Origin: Calliopsis andreniformis
Lineage: Eukaryota; Arthropoda; Insecta; Hymenoptera; Andrenidae
Assembly (NCBI RefSeq): GCF_051401765.1
Contig: NW_027480467.1
Span: forward strand, 1,612,001 to 1,676,000
Direction: 5' to 3'
Length of the DNA stretch: 64,000 nucleotides
A model generated the notes under the pieces. The model was given only the letters and a program-made list of their open reading frames with translations. It was not told the origin of the DNA and ran no database searches. Made by a program: the position numbers and the translations under genes. This document shows positions 26,152 to 39,442 of this stretch, in pieces (within the stretch, counting starts at the first letter, position 1; each line of letters starts with the position of its first letter).

Positions 26152-27380
26152 TCAATCTTCAATCCTCAATCCTCAATCCTCAATCTTCAATCCTCCATAC
26201 TCAATCTTCAATCCTCAATCCTCAATCATCAATCCTCAATCCTCAATCCTCATTCCTCAAACCTCAACCCTCAACCCTCAGTCCTCATCCTCAATTCTCA
26301 ATTCTTAATCCTAAATCCTCAATCCTCAATCTTCAATCCTCATTCCTCAATCCTCAATCCTCAGTCCTCTATCCACAATCATCAATCCTCAATCTTCAAT
26401 ACTCATTCCTCAATCCTCAATCCTCAACCCTCAATACTCTATCGTAAATCCTCAATCCTCACTCCTCAATCCTCAATCCTCAACCCTCAGCCCTCATCCT
26501 CAATCCTCAATCCTGAATCCCCAATCCTCAACGTTCAATCCTCAATCCTCAATACTCAATACTCAATCCTCAATCCTCAATGTTCAATCCGCAATACCCA
26601 ATCCTCAATCATCAATCCTCAATCCTCCATCCCCAATCCTCTATCCCCAAGCGTCAAACCTCAATCCTCAATCCTCAACCGTCAATCCTCAGTCCTCAAA
26701 CCTCAATTCCGAATCCTCAATCCTGAATGCTCAATCTTCATCCCTCAGTCCGCAAGTATCAATTGTCAATCCTCAATCCTCAATAGAATATCCTCAATTC
26801 ACAGTTTTCAATACTGAATCCCCAATCTTCAATCTTCAAATCTCAATCCACAGACATCAATTCTCATCACTCAACCCTCAACACTCAGTCCTCAATCTTC
26901 AATCCTCAATCCTCAACCCTCAATCTTCAATCCTCCATACTCAATCTTCAATCCTCAATCCTCAATCATCAATCCTCAATCCTCAATCCTCAGTCATCAA
27001 TCCTCAATCTTCAATACTCAATCCTCAATCATCAATCCTCAATCCTCAATCCTCAATCCTCATTCCTCAAACCTCAACCCTCAACCCTCAGTCCTCATCC
27101 TCAGTTCTCAATTCTTAATCCTAAATCCTCAATCCTCAATCTTCAATCCTCATTCCTCAATCCTCAATCCTCAGTCCTCTATCCACAATCATCAATCCTC
27201 AATCTTCAATACTCATTCCTCAATCCTCAATCCTCAACCCTCAATACTCTATCGTCAATCCTCAATCCTCACTCCTCAATCCTCAATCCTCAACGCTCAG
27301 CCCTCATCCTCAATCCTCAATCCTGAATCCCCAATCCTCAACGTTCAATCCTCAATCCTCAATACTCAATACTCAATCCT
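25885..27380. repeat. Local duplication of a beta-2 segment, offset 740 to 810
   Basis: The segment starting CTCCATCCCCAATCCTCTAT before 25910 is repeated before 26650, so the alpha-2 tail and beta-2 island recur without the alpha-2 head. The offset rises from 740 to about 810. The extra 70 bp (10 heptamers) lies where copy 2 keeps a CAGTCATCAATCC stretch that copy 1 lacks; 13.8 kb and 53.3 kb also keep it, so copy 1 probably lost it. Confidence 0.8.
26782..26891. repeat. Island, beta-2 without alpha-2
   Basis: Extra beta-2 core produced by the 740-bp local duplication. The alpha-2 head is not included in the duplicated segment. Confidence 0.85.
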
Positions 27381-27864
27381 CAATCCTCAATGTTCAATCC
27401 GCAATACCCAATCCTCAATCATCAATCCTCAATCCTCAATCCTCAATCCTCAATCCTCAATCCTCAATCCTCAATCCTCGGTCCTCAAACCTCAATCCTC
27501 AATACTCAATCTTCAATCATCAATACTCAATCTTCAATCCTCAATACTCAATCCTCAATCCTCAATCCTCATTCCTCAATCTTCAATCCTCAATACTCAA
27601 TCTTCAATCCTCAATCCTCAATCCTCAATCCTCAATCCTCAATCCTCAGTCATGAACACTCAATCTTCAATACTCAATCCTCAATCCTCAATCCTCAATC
27701 CTCAATCCTCAATCTCCTATCCTCAATCCTCAACCGTCAATCCTCAATCCTCAATACTCAACCCTCAATCCTCAGTCCTCAAACCCCAATCCTGAAACCT
27801 CAATCCTGAATTCTCAATTTTCAGCCCTGAGTTCTCAGAAATCAATTGTCAATCATGAATCCTC

Positions 27865-27975
27865 AGTAGAATATCCTCAATTAACAATTTTCAATACTCA
27901 ATCCTCAACCTTCAATCTTCAAATATCAATCCACAAACATCAATTCTCATCACTCAACACTCAACACTCAGTCCT
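27865..27975. repeat. Island, beta-4
   Basis: Has AGTAGAATATCC, CAATTAACAATTTTC and TTCAAATATC, after a leader with GAAATCAATTGTCAATCATG. Partner at 34105, exactly 6,240 bp away. Confidence 0.84.
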
Positions 27976-28206
27976 CAATCTTCAATCCTCAATCCTCAAT
28001 CCTCAGTATTCAATCCTAAATACTCAATCTTCAATCCTCAATCCTCAATACCGAATCCTCAATCGTCAATCCCCAATGCTCAATCTTCAATCCACAATCC
28101 TCAATCCACAATCTTCATTCCCCAATCCTTAATCCTCAATCCTCAATCCTCAGTCCTCAGTCCACAATCTTCAATCCTCAATACTCAATCTCCAGTCCTC
28201 AATCCT

Positions 28207-28821
28207 CAACAATCAATCCTTAATCCTCAATCCTGAATCTTCAATCCTCCATCCTCAAAACCCAAACCTCAATCTTCAATCCTCAATCCTCGATCCTCAG
28301 TCCTCAATTCTCAAACCTCAGTCCCAAATCCTCAACCCTCGGTCCTCGTCCTCAATCCTCAACCCTCAATCCTCAATCCTCAAGTTTCAATCATCAATAC
28401 TCAATCTTCAATCCTCAATCCTCAATCTTCAATCACCAATCCTCAATCTTCAATCATCAATACTCAATCTTCAATCCTCAATAATCAATCTCCAATCCTA
28501 GATCCTCAATCCCCAATCCTCAATCGTTAATCCTCAACCTTCAATCCTCAATCCTCAATTCTCAATCCTCAATCCTCAATATTCAACACACAATCCTCAA
28601 CCATCAATTATCAATACTCAACCATCAATACTCAATTCTCAATACTCAATAGAATATCATGAACTCTCATGGTTCAATACTCAATCCACTATACTCAATA
28701 ATCAAATCTCAATCCTCAAACATCAATCTTCAACACTCTATCCTCAACACTCAGTCCTCTCTCTTCAATCCTCCATCCTCAATCCTCAATCCTCATGCGT
28801 CAATCTCCAATCCTCAATCCT
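28207..28821. repeat. 615-bp higher-order unit, copy 2
   Basis: Same start marker and exactly the same length as the copy at 15695. Its alpha-3 island has the GAACTC form. It is followed by a related but diverged unit with CAACTCTCAACCCTC. Confidence 0.88.
28648..28758. repeat. Island, alpha-3
   Basis: GAACTC form inside a 615-bp unit, with private variants CCACTATACTC and CATCAATCTTC. Confidence 0.85.
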
Positions 28822-29716
28822 CAACAATCAATCCTTAATCCTCAATCCTGAATCTTCAATCCTCCATCCTCAATACCCAAACCTCAATCTTCAATTCTCA
28901 ATCCTCGATCCTCAGTCCTCAACTCTCAACCCTCAGTCCCCAATCCTCAACCCTCAGTCCTCGTCCTCAATCCTCAACCCTCAATCCTCAATCTTCAATT
29001 TTCAATCATCAATACTCAATCTTCAATCCTAAATCCTCAATCCTCAATCCTCAATCCTCAATCTTCAATCATCAATACTCAATCTTCAATCCTCAACAAT
29101 CAATATCCAATCCTAGATCCTCAATCCCCAATCCTCAATCGTTAATCCTCAATCTTCATACCTCAATCCCCAGTCCTCAATCCTCAATACTCAACCTTCA
29201 ATCCTCAATCCACAATACTCAATCCTCAATACTCAATCTTCAATCCTCAATCCTCAATTCTCAATCCTCAATACTCAATCCTCAATTCTCATAACTCAAC
29301 ACTCAACACTCAGCCCTCAATCTTCAATCCTCAATCCTCAATCCTCAATCCTCAATCCTCAATCTTCAATCCTCAGGCCTCAATCCTCAATCCTCAATTC
29401 TCAATCCTCAACCCTGAGTCCCCGTCCTCAATCCTCATCCCTCAATCCTCAATCCTCAATCCCCAATCCTCAATCCTCAATCCTCAATCATCAATACTCA
29501 ACCTCCAATCCTCAATCCTCAATCCTTGGTCCTCAATCCTCAGTACTCAATCTTCAATCCTCAATCTCCTATCCTCAATCCTCAAGCGTCAAACCTCAAT
29601 CCTCAATCCTCAACCCCCAATTCTCAGTCCTCAAACCTCAATCCTGAAACCTCAATCCTGAAATCTCAATTTTCAGCCCTCAGTCCTCAGCAATCAATTG
29701 TCAATCATCAATCCTC

Positions 29717-29827
29717 AATAGAATATTCTCAATTCTCAGTTTTCACTACTCAATCCTCAATCTTCGATCTTCAAATATCAGTCCACAAACATCAATTCTC
29801 ATCACTCAGCACTCAACACTCAGTCCT
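29717..29827. repeat. Island, beta-4
   Basis: AATAGAATATTCTCAATTCTC form with TTTTCACTAC and TTCGATC. Downstream partner at 36076, offset 6359. Confidence 0.84.
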
Positions 29828-31246
29828 CAATCTTCAATCCTCAATCCTCAATCCTCAAACTTCAATCCTAAATACTCAATGTTCAATCCTCAATCCTCAA
29901 TACTCAATCCTCAATCGTCAATCCTCAATACTCAATCTTCAATCCACAATCCTTAATCCTCAATCTTCATTCCTCAATCCTTAATCCTCAATCCACAGAC
30001 CTCAGTCCTCAACTTTCAATCCTCAATACTCTTCCTCCAATCCTCAATCGTCAACAATTAATCCTTAATCCTCAATCCTGAATCTTCAATCCTCCATCGT
30101 CAATACCCAAACCTCAATCTTCAATTCTGAATCCTCGATCCTCAGTCCTCAATTCTCAACCCTCAGTCCCCGTCCTCAATCCTCATCCCTCAATCCTCAA
30201 TCCTCAATACTCAATCCTCAATCCTCAATCATCAATACTCAGTCTTCAATCCTCAATCCTCAATACTTGATCCTCAATCCTCAGTCGTCAATCCTCAATC
30301 CTCAATTTTCAATCATCAATACTCAATCCTCAATCCTCAATCTTCAATCCTGAATCCTCAATTCTCAATCCCCAGTCCTCAATCTTCAATCCTCAATGCT
30401 CAATAATCAGTCCTCAATCCTCAGTTTTCAATCCTGAATCCTCATTCCTCAATCCTTAATCCTCAATACTCAAACCTCAATCCTCAACCGTCAGTCCTCG
30501 TCCTCAATCCTCACCCCTCAATCCTCAATACTCAATCTTCAATCATCAATACTCAATCCTCAATCCTCAATCCTCAATCCTCAATCCTCAATCCTCATTT
30601 CACAATCTTCAATCCTCAATACTCAATCTTCAATCCTCAATCCTCAATCCTCAATCCTCAATCCTAAATCCTCAGTCATGAACACTCAATCTTCAATACT
30701 CAATCCTCAATCCTCAATCCTCAATCCTTAATCCTCATTCCTCAAACCTCAATCCTCCACCCTCAGTCCTCATCCTCAATTCTCAATGCTCAATCCTCAA
30801 TCCTCAATTCTCACTCTTCAATCCTCAATAATCAATCTCCAATCCTAGATCCCCAATCCTCAATCCTCAATCCTCAATCTTCAATCCTCAATCCCCAGTC
30901 CTCAATTCTCAATCCTCAATACTCAATCTTCAATCCTCAGTCCTCAATCCTCAATCCTCAACCCTCAATCCTCAATCCTCAAGTTTCAATCATCAACACT
31001 CAATCTTCAATCCTCAATCCTCAATCCTCAATCATCAACCCTCAATCTTCAATCATCAATACTCAATCTTCAATCCTCAATAATCAATCTCCAGTCCTAG
31101 ATCCTCAATCCCCAATCCCCAATCGTTAATCCTCAATCTTAAATCCTCAATCCTCAATTCTCAATCCTCAATCCCCAATATTCAACACACAAACATCAAC
31201 CATCAATTATCAATACTCAACCATCAATCCTCAATTCTCAATACCC

Positions 31247-31637
31247 AATAGAATATCATGAATTCTCATGGTTCAATACTCAATCCACAATATTCAATAA
31301 TCAAATCTCAATCCTCAAACATCAATTCTCAACACTCTATCCTCAACACTCAGTCCTCTCTCTTCAATCCTCCATCCTCAATCCTCAATGCTCATGCGTC
31401 AATCCTCAATCCTCAATCCTCAAACCTCAATTCTTAGTCCTCAAACCTCAATCCCGAATCCTCAATCCTGAATTCTCAATCTTCAGCCCTCAGTCCTCAA
31501 CAATCAATTGTCAATCCTCAATCTTCAATAGAATATCCTCAATTCACAGTTTTCAATACTCAATCCCCATTCTTCAATCTTCAAATCTCAAAACACAAAC
31601 ATCAATTCCCATCACTCAACCCTCAACACTCAGTCGT
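31247..31637. repeat. Island pair, alpha-6 then beta-6
   Basis: Alpha-6 has CCCAATAGAATATCATGAATTC (in two parts, CCCAATAG and AATATCATGAATTC). Beta-6 has CCCCATTCTTC, CAAAACACAAAC and ATTCCCATCAC. Core starts are 280 bp apart. The equivalent beta-6 is deleted from family III copy 2. Confidence 0.84.
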
Positions 31638-32784
31638 CAATCATCAATCCTGAATCCTCAGTCCTCAATCTTCAATCCTCAATACTAAATCTTCAATCCT
31701 CAATCCTCAATTCTCAATCCTCAATACTCAAACCTCAATTCTCATCACTCAACACTCAACACTTAGCCCTCAATCTTCAATCCTCAATCCTCAATCCTCA
31801 GTCCTCAGTCTTCAATCGTCAATACTCAATCTCCAATCCTCAGTCCTCAATCCTCAATCATCAATCCTCAATCCTGAATCTTCAATCCTCAATCCCCAAT
31901 CCTCAATCTTCAATCCTCAATCCTCAATCCTCAATCCTCAATTCTCAATCCTCAACCCTCAGTCCCCGACCTCAATCCTCATCCCTCAATCCTCAATCCT
32001 CAATCCCCAAAGCTCAATCCTCAAACCTCAATCGTCAATACTCAATCTTCAATCCTCAATCCTCAATCCTTGATCCTCAATCCTCAGTCCTCAATCTTCA
32101 ATCCTCAATCTCCTATCCTCAATCCACAAGCGTCAAACCTCAATCATCAATCCTCAACCCTCAATCCTCAGTCCTCAAAACTCAATCCTCAACCCTCAAT
32201 CCTCAATCCTCAATTTTCAATCATCAATCCTCAATCTTCATCATCAATACTCAATCTTCAATCCTCAATAATCAATATCCAATCCTAGATCCTCAATCCC
32301 CAGTCCTCAATCGTTAATCCTCAATATTCATACCTCAATCCCCTGTCCTCAATACTCAATACGCAACCTTCAATCCTCAATAATCAATTCTCAATCCTCA
32401 ATACTCAATCTTCAATCCTCAATCCTCAATCCTCAATACTCAATCCTCAATCCTCAATATTCAATCTTCAATCCACAATCCTCGATCCTCAATCTTCATT
32501 CCTCAATCCTTAATCCTCAATCCTCAATCCTCAGTCCTCAGTCCTCAATCTTCAATCCTCAATACTCAATCTCCAGTCCTCAATCCTCAACAATCAATCC
32601 TTAATCCTCAATCCTGAATCTTCAATCCTCCATCCTCAATACCCAAACCTCAATCTTCAATCCTCAATCCTCGATCCTCAATCTTCAATCCTCAATACTC
32701 AATCTTCAATCCTCAATATTCAGCAAACAACCCTGAACCATCAATCCTCAATACTCAACCATCAACCCTCAATTCTCAGTACTC

Positions 32785-32895
32785 AATATATTATCCTGAA
32801 TTCTCAGTTTTCAATACTCAATCCTCAATCTTCAATCTTCAAGTATCCATCCACAAACATCAATTATCATCACTCAACCCTCAACACTCAGTCCT
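32785..32895. repeat. Island, gamma-2
   Basis: Intermediate type: alpha-like CCTGAATTCTCAG joined to beta-like TTTTCAATACTC, then CAAGTATCCATCC. AATATATTATCC is a private variant. Leader ATATTCAGCAAACAACCC. Confidence 0.84.
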
Positions 32896-33168
32896 GCATC
32901 TTCAATCCTCAATCCTCAATCCTCAATCTTCAATCCTCAATCCTCAATCCTCAATCCTCAATCCTCAATCCTCAATCCTCAATCCTCAATCTTCAATCCT
33001 CAATCCTCATTCCTCAGACCTCAATCCTCAACCCTCAATCCTCATCCACAATTCTCAATTCTCTATCCTCAATCCTCAATTCTCAATCTTCAATTCTCAA
33101 TATTCAACACACAACCCTCAACCATCAATCCACAATACTCACCCATCAATCCTCAAATCCCAATACTC

Positions 33169-33559
33169 AATAGAATATCCGGAATTCTCATGGTTCAATA
33201 CTCAATCCACAATATTCAATAATCAAATCTCAATCCTCAAACATCAATTCTCAACACTCAATCCTCAACACTCTGTCCTCTCTGTTCAATCCTCCATCCT
33301 CAATCCTCTATCCTCAAGCGTCAATCCTCAATCCTCAATCATCATACCACAATCCTCAGACCTCAAACCACAATTCCGTATCCTCAATCCTGAATGCTCA
33401 ATCTTCATCCCTCAGTCCGCAACAATCAGTTGCCAATCCTCAATGCTCAATAGAATATCATCAATTCACAGTTTTCAATACTCAATCCCCAATCTTCTAT
33501 CTTCAAATCTCAATCCACAAACATCAACTCTCATCACTCTACACTCAACACTCAGTCCT
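33169..33559. repeat. Island pair, alpha-5 then beta-5
   Basis: Alpha-5 has AATATCCGGAATTC after CTCACCCATC and CTCTGTCC near its end. Beta-5 has the leader CAGTTGCCAATCC, then TTCTATCTTC and CATCAACTCTC. Core starts are 280 bp apart. Confidence 0.84.
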
Positions 33560-34104
33560 CATTCTTCAATCCTCAATCCTCAATCCACAAACTTCAATCC
33601 TCAATACTCAAACTTCAATCCTCAATCCTCAATCCTCAATCCTCAAACCTCACTCCTCAACCGTTAGTCCTCGTCCTCAATCCTCAAACGTCAACCCTCA
33701 ATCCTCAATCTTCAATCATCAATACTCAATCTTCAATCCTCAATCCCCAATCCTCAATCTTCAATCCTCAATCCTCAATCCTCAATCCTCAATTCTCAAT
33801 ACTCAAACCTCAGTCCCCGTCCTGAATCCTCATTCCTCAATCCTCAATCCTCAATCCTCAATCCTCAATCATCAATACTCAACCTTCAATCCTCAATCCT
33901 CAATCCTTGATCCTCGATCCTCAATCCCCAGTCCTCAATCTTCAATCCTCAATCTCCTATCCTCAATCCTCAACCGTCAATCCTCAATCCTCAATACTCA
34001 ACCCTCAATCCTCAGTCCTCAAACCCCAATCCTGAAACCTCAATCCTGAATTCTCAATTTTCAGCCCTGAGTTCTCAGAAATCAATTGTCAATCATGAAT
34101 CCTC

Positions 34105-34215
34105 AGTAGAATATCCTCAATTAACAATTTTCAATACTGAATCCTCAATCTTCAATCTTCAAATATCAATCCACAAACATCAATTCTCATCACTCAACAC
34201 TCAACACTCAGTCCT
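34105..34215. repeat. Island, beta-4
   Basis: Copy of 27865 at offset 6240, differing by ACTGAATCC against ACTCAATCC and a C/T change in the next units. Confidence 0.84.
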
Positions 34216-34887
34216 CAATCTTCAATCCTCAATCCTCAATCCTCAGTATTCAATCCTAAATACTCAATCTTCAATCCTCAATCCTCAATACCGAATCCTC
34301 AATCGTCAATCCCCAATGCTCAATCTTCAATCCACAATCCTCAATCCTCAATCTTCATCCCCCAATCCTTAATCCTCAATCCTCAATCCTCAGTCCTCAG
34401 TCCACAATCTTCAATCCTCAATACTCAATCTCCAGTCCTCAATCCTCAACAATCAATCCTTAATCCTCAATCCTGAATCTTCAATCCTCCATCCTCAATA
34501 CCCAAACCTCAATCTTCAATCCTCAATCCTCGATCCTCAGTCCTCAATTCTCAAACCTCAGTCCCAAATCCTCAACCCTCAGTCCTCGTCCTCAATCCTC
34601 AACCCTCAATCCTCAATCCTCAAGTTTCAATCATCAATACTCAATCTTCAATCCTCAATCCTCAATCTTCAATCACCAATCCTCAATCTTCAATCATCAA
34701 TACTCAATCTTCAATCCTCAATAATCAATCTCCAATCCTAGATCCTCAATCCCCAATCCTCAATCGTTAATCCTCAACCTTCAATCCTCAATCCTCAATT
34801 CTCAATCCTCAATCCTCAATATACAACACACAATCCTCAACCATCAATTATCAATACTCAACCATCAATACTCAATTCTCAATACTC

Positions 34888-34998
34888 AATAGAATATCAT
34901 GAACTCTCATGGTTCAATACTCAATCCACAATACTCAATAATCAAATCTCAATCCTCAAACATCAATCCTCAACACTCTATCCTCAACACTCAGTCCT
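34888..34998. repeat. Island, alpha-3
   Basis: GAACTC form in the first of two tandem 615-bp units. Confidence 0.86.
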
Positions 34999-35502
34999 CT
35001 CTCTTCAATCCTCCATCCTCAATCCTCAATCCTCATGCGTCAATCTCCAATCCTCAATCCTCAACAATCAATCCTTAATCCTCAATCCTGAATCTTCAAT
35101 CCTCCATCCTCAATACCCAAACCTCAATCTTCAATCCTCAATCCTCGATCCTCAGTCCTCAATTCTCAAACCTCAGTCCCAAATCCTCAACCCTCAGTCC
35201 TCGTCCTCAATCCTCAACCCTCAATCCTCAATCCTCAAGTTTCAATCATCAATACTCAATCTTCAATCCTCAATCCTCAATCTTCAATCACCAATCCTCA
35301 ATCTTCAATCATCAATACTCAATCTTCAATCCTCAATAATCAATCTCCAATCCTAGATCCTCAATCCCCAATCCTCAATCGTTAATCCTCAACCTTCAAT
35401 CCTCAATCCTCAATTCTCAATCCTCAATCCTCAATATACAACACACAATCCTCAACCATCAATTATCAATACTCAACCATGAATACTCAATTCTCAATAC
35501 TC

Positions 35503-35613
35503 AATAGAATATCATGAACTCTCATGGTTCAATACTCAATCCACAATACTCAATAATCAAATCTCAATCCTCAAACATCAATCCTCAACACTCTATCCTC
35601 AACACTCAGTCCT
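35503..35613. repeat. Island, alpha-3
   Basis: Exactly 615 bp after the previous one. The leader carries CCATGAATACTC where the first copy has CCATCAATACTC. Confidence 0.86.
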
Positions 35614-36075
35614 CTCTCTTCAATCCTCCATCCTCAATCCTCAATCCTCATGCGTCAATCTCCAATCCTCAATCCTCAACAATCAATCCTTAATCCTCAA
35701 TCCTGAATCTTCAATCCTCCATCCTCAATACCCAAACCTCAATCTTCAATTCTCAATCCTCGATCCTCAGTCCTCAACTCTCAACCCTCAGTCCCCAATC
35801 CTCAACCCTCAGTCCTCGTCCTCAATCCTCAACCCTCAATCCTCAATGTTCAATTTTCAATCATCAATACTCAATCTTCAATCCTTGGTCCTCAATCCTC
35901 AGTCCTCAATCTTCAATCCTCAATCTCCTATCCTCAATCCTCAAGCGTCAAACCTCAATCCTCAATCCTCAACCCCCAATTCTCAGTCCTCAAACCTCAA
36001 TCCTGAAACCTCAATCCTGAAATCTCAATTTCCAGCCCTCAGTCCTCAGCAATCAATTGTCAATCATCAATCCTC

Positions 36076-36186
36076 AATAGAATATTCTCAATTCTCAGTT
36101 TTCAATACTCAATCCTCAATCTTCAATCTTCAAATATCAATCCACAAACATCAATTCTCATCACTCAGCACTCAACACTCAGTCCT
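36076..36186. repeat. Island, beta-4
   Basis: Partner of 29717, with the commoner TTTTCAATAC and TTCAATC forms. Confidence 0.84.
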
Positions 36187-37640
36187 CAATCTTCAATCCT
36201 CAATCCTCAATCCTCAAACTTCAATCCTAAATACTCAACGTTCAATCCTCAATCCTCAATACTCAATCCTCAATCGTCAATCCTCAATACTCAATCTTCA
36301 ATCCACAATCCTTAATCCTCAATCTTCATTCCTCAATCCTTAATCCTCAATCCACAGACCTCAGTCCTCAACCTTCAATCCTCAATACTCTTCCTCCAAT
36401 CCTCAATCCTCAACAATTAATCCTTAATCCTCAATCCTGAATCTTCAATCCTCCATCGTCAATACCCAAACCTCAATCTTCAATTCTGAATCCTCGATCC
36501 TCAGTCCTCAATTCTCAACCCTCAGTCCCCGTCCTCAATCCTCATCCCTCAATCCTCAATCCTCAATCATCAATCCTCAATCATCAATACTCAGTCTTCA
36601 ATCCTCAATCCTCAATACTTGATCCTCAATCCTCAGTCGTCAATCCTCAATCCTCAATTTTCAATCATCAATACTCAATCTTCAATCCTCAATCCTCAAT
36701 CCTCAATCCTCAATCCTCAATCTTCAATCCTGAATCCTCAATTCTCAATCCCCAGTTCTCAATCTTCAATCCTCAATGCTCAATAATCAGTCCTCAATCC
36801 TCAGTTTTCAATCCTGAATCCTCATTCCTCAATCCTTAATCCTCAATACTCAAACCTCAATCCTCAACCGTCAGTCCTCGTCCTCAATCCTCACCCCTCA
36901 ATCCTCAATACTCAATCTTCAATCATCAATACTCAATCCTCAATCCTCAATCCTCAATCCTCAATCCTCAATCCTCATTCCACAATCTTCAATCCTCAAT
37001 ACTCAATCTTCAATCCTCAATCCTCAATCCTCAATCCTCAATCCTAAATCCTCAGTCATGAACACTCAATCTTCAATACTCAATCCTCAATCCTCAATCC
37101 TCAATCCTCAATCCTCAATCCTTAATCCTCATTCCTCAAACCTCAATCCTCAACCCTCAGTCCTCATCCTCAATTCTCAATGCTCAATCCTCAATCCTCA
37201 ATTCTCACTCTTCAATCCTCAATAATCAATCTCCAATCCTAGATCCCCAATCCTCAATCCTCAATCCACAATCTTCAATCCTCAATCCCCAGTCCCCAAT
37301 TCTCAATCCTCAATACTCAATCTTCAATCCTCAGTCCTCAATCCTCAATCCTCAACCCTCAATCCTCAATCCTCAAGTTTCAATCATCAACACTCAATCT
37401 TCAATCCTCAATCCTCAATCCTCAATCATCAACCCTCAATCTTCGATCATCAATACTCAATCTTCAATCCTCAATAATCAATCTCCAATCCTAGATCCTC
37501 AATCCCCAATCCCCAATCGTTAATCCTCAATCTTAAATCCTCAATCCTCAATTCTCAATCCTCAATCCCCAATATTCAACACACAAACATCAACCATCAA
37601 TTATCAATACTCAACCATCAATCCTCAATTCTCAATACCC

Positions 37641-37750
37641 AATAGAATATCATGAATTCTCATGGTTCAATACTCAATCCACAATATTCAATAATCAAAT
37701 CTCAATCCTCAAACATCAATTCTCAACACTCTATCCTCAACACTCAGTCC
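37641..37750. repeat. Island, alpha-6 without beta-6
   Basis: Partner of 31247. The expected beta-6, 280 bp further on, is absent because about 511 bp were lost after AATTCTTAGTCC. Confidence 0.84.
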
Positions 37751-38667
37751 TCTCTCTTCAATCCTCCATCCTCAATCCTCAATGCTCATGCGTCAATCCT
37801 CAATCCTCAATCCTCAAACCTCAATTCTTAGTCCTCAACCCTCAGTCCCCGTCCTCAATCCTCATCCCTCAATCCTCAATCCTCAATCCCCAAAGCTCAA
37901 TCCTCAAACCTCAATCATCAATACTCAATCTTCAATCCTCAATCCTCAATCCTTGATCCTCAATCCTCAGTCCTCAATCTTCAATCCTCAATCTCCTATC
38001 CTCAATCCTCAAGCGTCAAACCTCAATCATCAATCCTCAACCCTCAATCCTCAGTCCTGAAAACTCAATCCTCAACCCTCAATCCTCAATCCTCAATTTT
38101 CAATCATCAATCCTCAATCTTCATCATCAATACTCAATCTTCAATCCTCAATAATCAATATCCAATCCTAGATCCTCAATCCCCAGTCCTCAATCGTTAA
38201 TCCTCAATAATCGTACCTCAATCCCCTGTCCTCAATACTCAATACTCAACCTTCAATCCTCAATCCTCAATTCTCAATCCTCAATACTCAATCTTCAATC
38301 CTCAATCCTCAATCCTCAATACTCAATCCTCAATCCTCAATATTCAATCTTCAATCCACAATCCTCGATCCTCAATCTTCATTCCTCAATCCTTAATCCT
38401 CAATCCTCAATCCTCAGTCCTCAGTCCTCAATCTTCAATCCTCAATACTCAATCTCCAGTCCTCAATCCTCAACAATCAATCCTTAATCCTCAATCCTGA
38501 ATCTTCAATCCTCCATCCTCAATACCCAAACCTCAATCTTGAATCCTCAATCCTCGATCCTCAATCTTCAATCCTCAATACTCAATCTTCAATCCTCAAT
38601 ATTCAGCAAACAACCCTCAACCATCAATCCTCAATACTCAACCATCAACCCTCAATTCTCAGTACTC

Positions 38668-38778
38668 AATAAAATATCCTGAATTCTCAGTTTTCAATAC
38701 TCAATCCTCAATCTTCAATCTTCAAGTATCCATCCACAAACATCAATTATCATCACTCAACCCTCAACACTCAGTCCT
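38668..38778. repeat. Island, gamma-2
   Basis: Partner of 32785, reading AATAAAATATCC where that copy has AATATATTATCC. Confidence 0.84.
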
Positions 38779-39051
38779 GCATCTTCAATCCTCAATCCTC
38801 AATCCTCAATCTTCAATCCTCAATCCTCAATCCTCAATCCTCAATCCTCAATCCTCAATCCTCAATCCTCAATCTTCAATCCTCAATCCTCATTCCTCAG
38901 ACCTCAATCCTCAACCCTCAATTCTCATCCACAATTCTCAATTCTCTATCCTCAATCCTCAATTCTCAATCTTCAATCCTCAATATTCAACACACAACCC
39001 TCAACCATCAATCCACAATACTCACCCATCAATCCTCAAATCCCAATACTC

Positions 39052-39442
39052 AATAGAATATCCGGAATTCTCATGGTTCAATACTCAATCCACAATATTC
39101 AATAATCAAATCTCAATCCTCAAACATCAATTCTCAACACTCAATCCTCAACACTCTGTCCTCTCTCTTCAATCCTCCATCCTCAATCCCCTATCCTCAA
39201 GCGTCAATCCTCAATCCTCAATCATCATACCACAATCCTCAGACCTCAAACCACAATTCCGTATCCTCAATCCTGAATGCTCAATCTTCATCCCTCAGTC
39301 CGCAACAATCAGTTGCCAATCCTCAATGCTCAATAGAATATCATCAATTCACAGTTTTCAATACTCAATCCCCAATCTTCTATCTTCAAATCTCAATCCA
39401 CAAACATCAACTCTCATCACTCTACACTCAACACTCAGTCCT
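39052..39442. repeat. Island pair, alpha-5 then beta-5
   Basis: Copy of 33169-33559 (offset 5883) and source or product of 55830-56220 (offset 16778). Confidence 0.85.

Larger units (their letters stand above)
22030..27560. repeat. HOR family II, full unit (copy A)
   Basis: Order is alpha-4/gamma-1, family II core, beta-3/beta-1, alpha-2/beta-2. It corresponds to about 48310-54120; anchors 22221/48522, 22886/50052, 23609/50705, 23877/50973 and 25762/52850 give offsets of 26301 to 27096. The change of about 865 bp sits between the gamma-1 island and 22886/50052. Confidence 0.8.
27711..33950. repeat. HOR family III, 6,240-bp unit, copy 1
   Basis: Begins at AATCTCCTATCCTCAATCC and ends where the same sequence recurs 6,240 bp downstream. 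Island order is beta-4, alpha-3, beta-4, alpha-6, beta-6, gamma-2, alpha-5, beta-5. It contains a single 615-bp unit at 28207-28821. Confidence 0.87.
34447..35676. repeat. Two tandem 615-bp higher-order units
   Basis: Start markers lie at 34447, 35062 and 35677, giving two complete units of exactly 615 bp each. The equivalent place in the preceding 6,240-bp unit has one, so one unit was gained or lost. Confidence 0.9.
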
